From NCBI GenBank assembly GCA_040905025.1, contig JBBDSJ010000087.1:1-28292 (forward strand): a stretch of DNA of 28,292 nt, written 5' to 3'. Shown piece by piece: positions 21,517 to 28,292 of this stretch. The DNA is from JBBDSJ01 sp040905025 (GTDB lineage: Bacteria > Pseudomonadota > Gammaproteobacteria > Methylohalomonadales > Methylohalomonadaceae). The position numbers were made by a program, and so were the translations under genes. The notes under the pieces are model-generated. The model was not told the origin of the DNA, did not search any database, and saw only the letters and a program-made list of their open reading frames with translations. How positions within the stretch are numbered: the first letter of the stretch is position 1; each line of letters begins with the position of its first letter.

Positions 21517-22830
21517 ATGAGTCCGGATCGCTGGCGGCTGCTGTTGATGGCTTTCAGCGGCACCCTGTTCGGCTGGATGTTTGATCACGCCCTGCTGGGG
21601 CTGGTGGCCGGCCTTGGTCTTTATATCTATCTGCTCGAAAGTGATACCCGCACCATGCTTGAATGGCTGCGGAGTTATCGCGAAGACAGATCCCCGGTGT
21701 TGCACGGTTTACAGGAAGACGTAATCCGTGAGATCGAAGTCCTGCGTAATCATTACCGCCTGCGCGAAGACAAGCTGTCGCAATTTCTGCAACGCTTTCA
21801 GGATGCGACGACGGCGTTGCCGGACGCATTGGTCATGCTGAACCCGGATAACCGCATTGAATGGGCGAATGTTCGTGCCGCCGAGTATCTTGGTATCAAC
21901 TGGCCGCAGGATCACAAGCAGCGTGTCGCGAACCTGATCCGGTATCCGCAGTTGCTGGAGTATCTGGAACAGGGCGACAGTGAACGTGATGGCAAGGGCT
22001 TGTCATTGCCGGCGCCGGATGATCCACAACTCAAGCTTGAATACCGGGTCATGCCGTATGGCGATAATCTGAAACTGCTGATCGCCCGCGACATTACCCA
22101 GATAGAGCAGATTAACCAGATGCGGCGGGACTTTATCGCCAATGCTTCACATGAATTGCGCACACCACTGACAGTGATCGCCGGTTATCTGGAAGCCATG
22201 GAAGATGATTCAGTTTTACAGGATGCCGGCCTGGTCCCGCAGGTGCGACAAATGCGTACCCAGGCGGCACGTATGCAGGCATTGATCGAGGATCTGCTGA
22301 TGTTGTCGGCACTGGAAACCGGTCGCCCCGGTGACAAGCCGCAAATCGTCAGTGTCGCCGATATGCTGGAAAATATTCAGCGTGAAGCGATTTCGTTAAG
22401 TGGTCTGCGCGCACACGATATCCGGTTGAATGCTGACAGCGATATACAACTACGCGGTGATCATAATCAACTCTACAGTGCATTCTCCAATCTCGTCGTA
22501 AACGCCGTGCAATATACACCGCCGGGCGGCACGATCAGTATTGACTGGTATGCTGATAATGATGGCGCACACATGCAGGTCACCGATACTGGTGAAGGTA
22601 TTGCGGCTGAACATATCCCGCGTCTGACCGAACGGTTCTATCGGGTCGACAAGGGCCGCTCACGTGAAAGTGGCGGCACCGGTCTCGGCCTCGCCATCGT
22701 CAAACATATCCTCTCCCACCACCAGGCCCACCTGCATATTGAGAGTGAGCCTAAAAAAGGCAGTGTTTTCCAGTGTAATTTCCCGCCCCAGAGTGTTGTT
22801 TTACGATCACAAAAAACGCAGACAGGCTAA
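21517..22830 (+). CDS. phoR: Phosphate regulon sensor histidine kinase PhoR
   Basis: The 437-residue kinase is anchored by a hydrophobic N terminus (about residues 8-40) with almost no periplasmic domain, as in E. coli PhoR. A PAS domain (about 95-195, ALPDALVMLNPDNRIEWAN) follows. The dimerisation and phosphoacceptor helix has ANASHELRTPLTV with His212. The ATPase domain shows the N box SNLVVNAVQYTPPGG, DTGEGI and GGTGLGLAI. It phosphorylates PhoB when phosphate is low and is controlled through the Pst transporter and PhoU; phoU is not in this window. It is co-transcribed with phoB. Confidence 0.97.
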   Translation: MSPDRWRLLLMAFSGTLFGWMFDHALLGLVAGLGLYIYLLESDTRTMLEWLRSYREDRSPVLHGLQEDVIREIEVLRNHYRLREDKLSQFLQRFQDATTALPDALVMLNPDNRIEWANVRAAEYLGINWPQDHKQRVANLIRYPQLLEYLEQGDSERDGKGLSLPAPDDPQLKLEYRVMPYGDNLKLLIARDITQIEQINQMRRDFIANASHELRTPLTVIAGYLEAMEDDSVLQDAGLVPQVRQMRTQAARMQALIEDLLMLSALETGRPGDKPQIVSVADMLENIQREAISLSGLRAHDIRLNADSDIQLRGDHNQLYSAFSNLVVNAVQYTPPGGTISIDWYADNDGAHMQVTDTGEGIAAEHIPRLTERFYRVDKGRSRESGGTGLGLAIVKHILSHHQAHLHIESEPKKGSVFQCNFPPQSVVLRSQKTQTG

Positions 22831-22865
22831 AGACTTAAACGCATTCGTATTACTTGCGACTATTC

Positions 22866-22922
22866 TTGTCATAAAACTGTAATCCAAGCTTCACACTGCT
22901 GCAATTTCCCCCTCTGTATATT
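22866..22922 (+). promoter_or_regulatory. Pho box and promoter of pstS
   Basis: Four half-sites in 11-bp phase are present: TTGTCAT (22866-22872), CTGTAAT (22877-22883), a weak GCTTCAC (22888-22894) and CTGCAAT (22899-22905). A -10 TATATT lies at 22917-22922. This places the transcript start near 22929 and leaves an unusually long leader of about 170 nt before pstS. The rest of the 269-bp gap shows one small hairpin (CGGGGGAAATCCCG near 23008-23021) and no ORF. Confidence 0.82.
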
Positions 22923-23099
22923 GTCGGCGTCTGCTAGAAGGTTAACGCTCGTAGAAACTGACTGGTTGTTGTGTCTCGAAAAGTTAATCGTTGCGTAGGC
23001 TGGACCGGGGGAAATCCCGAATAAAATTTTTATGTCAGGTTGTGGTGTAGTGCCATTAACCTTTAATTTTCACTATAGCTTTATCCGGAGGGAACAGTA

Positions 23100-24080
23100 A
23101 TGTCCTTTAAGCAAAATGTTACAACAGCAGGCATGATCGCCGGTCTGTTATTCAGCGGCAGCAGTATGGCGCTGGATACCAACGTCGATCCCAATCTGCC
23201 GGAATACACCGCCGCCAGCGGTATTTCAGGTAATTTCACCAGTATCGGCTCCGATACGCTCAACAATCTGATGACGCTGTGGTCGGAAGAATTCAACAAG
23301 ATATATCCGAACGTCAATATACAGGTGCAGGGTGCCGGCTCCTCGACCGCGCCGCCGGCTGTGACTGAGGGCACCGCGAATGTCGGCCCGATGAGCCGTC
23401 TGATGAAGAGTAACGAAGTCAAGGCATTTGAAGATCGGCATGGCTATCCGCCGACCGCTATCGGTGTTGCGATCGACGCGCTGGCCGTCTATGTGAACAA
23501 GGACAACCCCCTCCAGTGCATGAGTATTGCGCAGGTCGATGCCGTGTTTTCCGCGACCCGCCGTTGCGGTTACAAGGAAGATATTACCCGTTGGGGTCAG
23601 TTGGGTATGGAAGGCGACTGGGCAAATCGCGATTTCGCGCTATACAGCCGTAATGCGGTTTCCGGTACCTATGGCTATTTCAAGAAAAACGCACTGTGTG
23701 ACGGCGATTTCAAGCCAACCATCAACGAACAGCCGGGTTCTGCCTCAGTGGTCCAGGGTGTAACCGAGTCCATTAACGGTATTGGCTATTCCGGTGTTGG
23801 TTATATTACTTCGGGTGTACGTGCGGTGCCGCTGTCCAAGGAAGAAGGCGGCAAGTGCGTTGAAGTCAGTGCTGAAACTGCCGCTTCCGGTGAGTTCCCA
23901 CTGGCCCGGTTCCTCTACGTTTACGTCAACAAGAAGCCGAATGAGCCCTTGACGCCGCTGGAACGTGAGTTCTTCAAAATGGTGTTGTCAAAACAAGGGC
24001 AGGAAGTTGTCGTTCGTGACGGCTATGTGCCATTGCCGGCAGCTCCCGCCAAACGCGAACTGGCCAAAATCGGCGAGTAA
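23100..24080 (+). CDS. pstS: Phosphate ABC transporter substrate-binding protein PstS
   Basis: The 326-residue periplasmic protein has a signal peptide (residues 1-24, MSFKQNVTTAGMIAGLLFSGSSMA). GSDTLNNLMTLW, QGAGSSTAPPAVTEGTANVGPMSR and SRNAVSGTYGYFK are the segments that hold phosphate in this family. Four cysteines in the mature part may form disulfides. The ribosome binding site GGAGGG is 7 nt before the ATG. It binds phosphate and passes it to PstC/PstA. It has its own Pho box upstream and two terminators downstream, so it is a separate, highly expressed unit. Confidence 0.96.
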   Translation: MSFKQNVTTAGMIAGLLFSGSSMALDTNVDPNLPEYTAASGISGNFTSIGSDTLNNLMTLWSEEFNKIYPNVNIQVQGAGSSTAPPAVTEGTANVGPMSRLMKSNEVKAFEDRHGYPPTAIGVAIDALAVYVNKDNPLQCMSIAQVDAVFSATRRCGYKEDITRWGQLGMEGDWANRDFALYSRNAVSGTYGYFKKNALCDGDFKPTINEQPGSASVVQGVTESINGIGYSGVGYITSGVRAVPLSKEEGGKCVEVSAETAASGEFPLARFLYVYVNKKPNEPLTPLEREFFKMVLSKQGQEVVVRDGYVPLPAAPAKRELAKIGE

Positions 24081-24102
24081 AGTATTGACTTGCCTGTAAC
24101 CA

Positions 24103-24132
24103 AAACAGCCCCGGCATGAGCCGGGGCTGTTT
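24103..24132 (+). terminator. First terminator-like hairpin after pstS
   Basis: A perfect 13-bp stem (24103-24115 with 24120-24132, loop ATGA) starts 22 bp after the pstS stop. The stem ends in AAA/TTT, so it could act in both directions. Confidence 0.8.
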
Positions 24133-24202
24133 AATATGAATTGAGTCCAGCATTAGCTCAATATCCAGTAGTCATTATTTCCCTTCTGCTACTACCTGGG
24201 TT

Positions 24203-24235
24203 TGGCCGGCAACGCAAGTTGCCGGCCATTTTTTT
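24203..24235 (+). terminator. Second terminator after pstS
   Basis: A perfect 11-bp stem (24203-24213 with 24218-24228, loop GCAA) is followed by seven T. It is a strong intrinsic terminator about 120 bp after pstS. The remaining sequence up to the next Pho box holds no recognisable gene. Confidence 0.92.
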
Positions 24236-24368
24236 GTCCCGGGCACTATCGGCCGGCTTCAGCACGGGTGACTTAGCCCGGCCATTATGGCTGACATACT
24301 GTAAAAGCAGGTTATCGATAACTTGTTGATAGTTTTACTTTTTAATTTGTATTTCAACTTTTGCCGTA

Positions 24369-24386
24369 CCGTCATAAGGCTGTCAT
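24369..24386 (+). promoter_or_regulatory. Pho box of pstC
   Basis: CCGTCAT (24369-24375) and CTGTCAT (24380-24386) with a 4-bp spacer match the Pho box consensus almost perfectly. The site is 66 bp before the pstC ATG and gives the permease genes their own PhoB-dependent promoter, independent of pstS. Confidence 0.87.
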
Positions 24387-24452
24387 ATAAATGCTTTAGT
24401 CTCGCGTTTCGCATTGCAACACATCACTCTGATTTCCTGAGAACAACTGATT

Positions 24453-26759
24453 ATGGCGGAGCTTGGTAATAACTCAACGATGGCTGCCGAGACTGGCGAT
24501 GTGGCCGGCTCATTCATGCCGAACGCCGCGCGGCGCAAAAAGTTGCGCAAGATTCGGGCAATCAATGATGTCTTCGCCGGTATCTTGGTAGGCATTGGTG
24601 GTGTCGGCGTAATTATCGCGCTGGCATTGATATTTGTGTATCTATTCAGTGAAGTGGCGCCGCTGTTTCGCAGTGCCCAGATCGATGAAATTAATACCTA
24701 TGCTGCTCCCGGTAAAACATCGGCACAAAGGACCTACTGGCTGACGCTCGAACGCTACGATGAAATCGCCGGCCGTTTTACTGACGACGGCCGGGTAACC
24801 TACTTTAATGCAGTCAACGGTCAGTTCATCAAACAGGTCGATCTCGCTGTCCCGGAAGGCGTCGAAATTACCAGTTTTGCGATTGGTGAGCCCAAGCCGC
24901 AGATGTTTGTCTACGGCCTGAGCAATGGCTCGGTGATTGTCGGCAAGCATGACTATGACATTACCTATCCTGATGGCAATCGCGAGATAGATCCAAAAGT
25001 CAGCTATCCGCTGGGTGAGAAACCGCTTGTTCTCGATGATCAGGGCATTGGACTGGCTGCTGTTGCCGTGCAGAAAGCCGGTGATGGCGCGGGTGTTGCA
25101 GCGATAACTCGTGATGGCCGCATATTGCTTACAGTCTATGAAGCACAAACGTCATTCATGTCCGGCGAAGTCGAGATTACGCCGAAGAGCTATGAACTGC
25201 CGGGGCTGGTAGCTGATCCGTTGCGCTTGTTAATCAGTTCAAACATGAACAATTTAATGATCGCGCAAAAGAATGGTGAACTCAGCTATTACGACATAAG
25301 CCAACCAGACCAGGCGGGATTGGTAGAAACCGAGCGGGTTGTGCCGGAAGGTGCTGAACTGACAGCGATTGAATATCTGCTCGGCACGGTGTCCATGATC
25401 GTAGGCGATTCAGACGGACGTCTGGCGCAGTGGATGCTGGTCAGGGATGATCAGAACATCTATCACATTGAGCATGTGCGGGATTTTGATCAGCAATCCG
25501 CCCGTATTACATTTATTCAGCCGGAATATACCCGCAAGGGTTTTCTGGTGGGCGATGCTGCCGGTAATGTCAGTGTACATTTTGCTACATCGGCACGTTC
25601 ACTTGCACTGGAGAATCTGAGTGACGAGCCGATTACCGCGCTCGGGATTTCGCCGGTCAATACACGCTTGCTGGTAGCTGATAAAGATAATCAAGTGACA
25701 GTAGCATCCCTCTGGAATGAACACCCGCAGGTGTCTTTTTCAGCGCTCTGGGGCGAGGTGCAATACGAAGGCCGCGGCACGGAGGAATATATCTGGCAGG
25801 CATCATCTGGCACTGATGAATTCGAGCCCAAATTCAGCCTGATACCGTTAACTGTCGGCACACTCAAGGCCGCCTTGTTCGCAATGTTGTTTGCGATGCC
25901 GATCGCGGTACTGGGTGCTGTCTATTCAGCATATTTCATGACGCCAAAGATGCGCAGCACCGTCAAGCCGACGATTGAAGTCATGGAAGCCTTGCCGACG
26001 GTGGTACTCGGGTTCCTGGCCGGGCTGTGGTTGGCACCATTCATGGAGCTGCATCTTCCGGCAGTATTCTCGATCGTTTTGTTGATGCCGCTGAGTTTTA
26101 TTCTTTGTGCCTACGGCTGGCAACACCTGCCTGCTGCAATACGCATTCGAATTCCTGATGGTTGGGAAGCCGCTCTTCTGATTCCGGTTGTTTTTCTGGT
26201 GGGCGGGTTTTGTGTATTCCTGAGCCCATTTATCGAATTATGGTTTTTCAACGGCAGCATGCGCCAGTGGCTTACCGATGTCGGAATTAACTATGACCAG
26301 CGCAATGCGATGGTGGTCGGCATTGCCATGGGGTTTGCGGTAATACCTACCATTTTCTCGATTGCCGAAGATGCCGTTTTCAATGTGCCGAAACATCTGA
26401 CGCAGGGTTCGCTGGCATTGGGTGCGACATCATGGCAAACCGTGACCAGGGTCGTGTTGCTGACGGCATCGCCGGGTATATTCTCAGCCATCATGATTGG
26501 TTTTGGCCGCGCTGTCGGCGAGACCATGATTGTCATCATGGCAACGGGCAACAGTCCGGTCGTGAATTTCAACATCTTTGAAGGTATGCGCACATTGTCA
26601 GCCAATATTGCTGTCGAGTTACCGGAAACCGAAGTTGGTGCTACGCATTTCCGGATATTGTTCCTGGCCGCGCTGGTGCTGTTTGCGATGACGTTCGTTC
26701 TCAATACCATTGCCGAAGTCGTACGCCAGCGGTTGCGTGAACGCTATAGCTCGCTTTGA
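24453..26759 (+). CDS. pstC: Phosphate ABC transporter permease PstC, long form
   Basis: The protein has 768 residues, more than twice E. coli PstC (319). A cytoplasmic basic N terminus (NAARRKKLRKIR) precedes TM1 at about residues 38-66. A periplasmic region of roughly 390 residues follows (about 70-460), with beta-strand-rich repeats such as TAIEYLLGTVSMIVGDSDGRL and ITALGISPVNTRLLVADKDN, which look propeller-like. The permease domain (about 463-768) has six helices and the coupling loop GSLALGATSWQTVTRVVLLTASPGI. Long PstC proteins with an extra periplasmic domain are known in pseudomonads and relatives; the domain's role is not known to me. pstA follows after 53 bp. Confidence 0.93.
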   Translation: MAELGNNSTMAAETGDVAGSFMPNAARRKKLRKIRAINDVFAGILVGIGGVGVIIALALIFVYLFSEVAPLFRSAQIDEINTYAAPGKTSAQRTYWLTLERYDEIAGRFTDDGRVTYFNAVNGQFIKQVDLAVPEGVEITSFAIGEPKPQMFVYGLSNGSVIVGKHDYDITYPDGNREIDPKVSYPLGEKPLVLDDQGIGLAAVAVQKAGDGAGVAAITRDGRILLTVYEAQTSFMSGEVEITPKSYELPGLVADPLRLLISSNMNNLMIAQKNGELSYYDISQPDQAGLVETERVVPEGAELTAIEYLLGTVSMIVGDSDGRLAQWMLVRDDQNIYHIEHVRDFDQQSARITFIQPEYTRKGFLVGDAAGNVSVHFATSARSLALENLSDEPITALGISPVNTRLLVADKDNQVTVASLWNEHPQVSFSALWGEVQYEGRGTEEYIWQASSGTDEFEPKFSLIPLTVGTLKAALFAMLFAMPIAVLGAVYSAYFMTPKMRSTVKPTIEVMEALPTVVLGFLAGLWLAPFMELHLPAVFSIVLLMPLSFILCAYGWQHLPAAIRIRIPDGWEAALLIPVVFLVGGFCVFLSPFIELWFFNGSMRQWLTDVGINYDQRNAMVVGIAMGFAVIPTIFSIAEDAVFNVPKHLTQGSLALGATSWQTVTRVVLLTASPGIFSAIMIGFGRAVGETMIVIMATGNSPVVNFNIFEGMRTLSANIAVELPETEVGATHFRILFLAALVLFAMTFVLNTIAEVVRQRLRERYSSL

Positions 26760-26812
26760 TTCTGACTGTTGCCTGTCATCGCCATTAATTTAATCCAGAA
26801 GACTGATTTGAC

Positions 26813-28292
26813 ATGAATAATATCAAGGCATGGTTTAGTTCCGGTACTCCATGGATCTGGCTGACAGCGGGCGCTGTCAGTATCAGTATTGTACTGGTGG
26901 GCGGCTTGCTGCTGTTGATTCTGATACGTGGCGGCGCGCATTTCTGGCCGGCACAGATCATTGAAACCACAGTGCAGGGCGAAGACGGCCAGCGTGTCCG
27001 CGTGCTCGGTGAAGTGACTGATTCGGAAACATTGACACTTGGCATGCTGAAAGCAGCAGGCAGGCCATTGCCCGATGATCCGGATGTTGAGTTCGTGACG
27101 CGGTATCTGTTCAAGCAAGGCAACAAGGATATTACCGGGCGCGATTTCGTCTGGCACATGGAAACAAACATGGATGAATGGCGTTACCCTGAAAACGCTA
27201 TCATGCTGGAGCGGCGTGAGTGGGGTAATTTTTACGGCTATCCGGTTCGCATTATTGAGAATGATAAAGTCGTCGCTGAAAATGATGCGCTTGCTGTGTT
27301 TGCCGAACTGCAGGAACGCCTTAAATACAGCAATGACCTGGTTGCCCGCATCAATAATATCGAGCGCTATGCAATAGGCGATATTAACTACAAGATAGAG
27401 AATGCACGTTTGCGCTTGCGCAAGCTGGAATTCCGTGCTGATGAAATTGCGCCGGACGAGCTTGCCCGTATGCGTGCGACAATAGATGCCGAGATCGAAG
27501 GCTATACTGCCGAGTATAATGTGGTAAAGGCCGAACGCGATCAGTTGATGGAAGATATCAAGCGCGACAAGTTTGTGGCTGAAACCATGGCTGGACGCGA
27601 GATTACCATTCCACTGAGAAATATCGTTCGGGCCAATCTGCCGAATGCCATGGGCGTGTTCGAAAAACTCGGATTTTATTTCGACAAGTTGTATGAATTT
27701 ATATTTGGCTATCCGCGTGAAGCCAATACCGAAGGGGGTGTTTTCCCGGCCATTTTTGGCACGATCTCGATGGTGTTGATCATGTCCGTGATGGTGACAC
27801 CCTTTGGCATTCTCGCCGCGATTTATCTGCGTGAATATGCCAAACAGGGCCCGTTGCTGAAAATGATTCGCATCTCGGTCTATAATCTGGCGGGTGTGCC
27901 ATCGATAGTATTTGGTGTATTCGGCCTTGGCTTTTTTGTCTATTTTCTTGGCGGGTCGATTGATAAATTGTTCTATCCGGAACTGGCACCGGCGCCGGTA
28001 TTTGGTACGCCGGGATTGTTCTGGGCGTCACTAACGCTGGCACTGCTGACCTTACCGGTAGTGATCGTGGCTACTGAGGAAGGGCTGGCGCGTATTCCCA
28101 GTACAATCCGGCAGGGCAGTCTGGCACTGGGTGCCACCAAGGCTGAGACCCTGTGGCGCGTAGTCGTGCCGCTGGCGGCACCGGCGATGATGACCGGATT
28201 AATCCTGGCAGTGGCGCGGGCCGCAGGCGAAGTTGCGCCGCTAATGCTGGTGGGTGTAGTTAAACTGGCACCGACCTTGCCTATTGATGGCA
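26813..28292 (+). CDS. pstA: Phosphate ABC transporter permease PstA, long form (partial)
   Basis: The open frame runs from the ATG at 26813 beyond the window end, giving 493 codons so far (E. coli PstA is 296 in total). TM1 is at about residues 17-40. A periplasmic insertion of about 260 residues follows. It includes a long charged helical stretch, about residues 156-256 (KIENARLRLRKLEFRADEI, then VKAERDQLMEDIKRDKF), that looks like a coiled coil. The permease domain begins near 305 (TEGGVFPAIFGTISMVL) and contains the coupling loop QGSLALGATKAETLWRVVVPLAAPAM. It pairs with PstC. pstB and phoU are expected just downstream but are outside the window. Confidence 0.94.
   Translation, partial: MNNIKAWFSSGTPWIWLTAGAVSISIVLVGGLLLLILIRGGAHFWPAQIIETTVQGEDGQRVRVLGEVTDSETLTLGMLKAAGRPLPDDPDVEFVTRYLFKQGNKDITGRDFVWHMETNMDEWRYPENAIMLERREWGNFYGYPVRIIENDKVVAENDALAVFAELQERLKYSNDLVARINNIERYAIGDINYKIENARLRLRKLEFRADEIAPDELARMRATIDAEIEGYTAEYNVVKAERDQLMEDIKRDKFVAETMAGREITIPLRNIVRANLPNAMGVFEKLGFYFDKLYEFIFGYPREANTEGGVFPAIFGTISMVLIMSVMVTPFGILAAIYLREYAKQGPLLKMIRISVYNLAGVPSIVFGVFGLGFFVYFLGGSIDKLFYPELAPAPVFGTPGLFWASLTLALLTLPVVIVATEEGLARIPSTIRQGSLALGATKAETLWRVVVPLAAPAMMTGLILAVARAAGEVAPLMLVGVVKLAPTLPIDG

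Overview
The window reads as chromosomal DNA of a gammaproteobacterium. The gene order leuS-lptE-holA-(proA)-nadD-rsfS-rlmH, a BepA-type protease and a PhoB/PhoR-Pst module all fit that group. A pyrophosphate-dependent phosphofructokinase followed by a proton-pumping pyrophosphatase suggests an autotrophic or methylotrophic lineage (Chromatiales- or methanotroph-like). That lineage call is inference, and the species cannot be named from the sequence. A run of exactly 100 N at 16047-16146 shows that this is a scaffold with one unresolved repeat.

Layout. 1-116: several hairpins. 117-192: tRNA-Lys(TTT). 197-4007 (minus strand): a DUF3775 protein, a putative lipoprotein, a CPBP-family membrane protease and a BepA-like M48 metalloprotease; a structured noncoding element lies at about 611-739. 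4191-7816 (plus): PPi-dependent phosphofructokinase and K+-independent H+-pyrophosphatase, closed by a strong terminator. 7975-9042 (plus): a CaCA-family cation antiporter. 9078-17438 (minus): maf, rlmH, rsfS, nadD, proA, holA, lptE and leuS, with an array of five contiguous hairpins between maf and rlmH. 17613-18484 (minus): an ArsI/CadI-type dioxygenase-fold protein and its ArsR repressor. 18625-18903 (minus): a small secreted ComEA-like helix-hairpin-helix protein. 19150-28292: a phosphate-starvation block with an OprP-type porin (minus), then phoB, phoR, pstS, pstC and a pstA cut by the window end (plus).

How the genes work together. The porin, PstS and PstC/PstA form an outer membrane-to-cytoplasm phosphate uptake route. 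The porin, phoB, pstS and pstC each carry a Pho box upstream, built from 7-bp half-sites repeated every 11 bp, so PhoB very probably controls the whole block, including itself. PPi-PFK and H+-PPase are linked through pyrophosphate: one makes or uses it at the fructose-phosphate step, the other stores its energy as a proton gradient.

Most unusual observation. leuS, normally one of the most conserved genes, is interrupted by a foreign-looking element at 15935-16356. The element has two inverted copies of a 36-bp end, each containing a perfect 10-bp-arm palindrome, around a tandem array of 30-bp units that includes the N gap. In the leuS frame it is fully open and encodes a repeated decapeptide, GADSHPIPSQ. 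The apparent frameshift between the two halves of leuS comes from the arbitrary gap length. The repeat phase predicts a true gap of 6+30k bases, which is divisible by 3 and restores one continuous reading frame. The insertion lies in a variable loop at the end of the editing (CP1) domain. Other points of interest are the structure-conserved, sequence-variable hairpin arrays and the very large periplasmic insertions in PstC and PstA.
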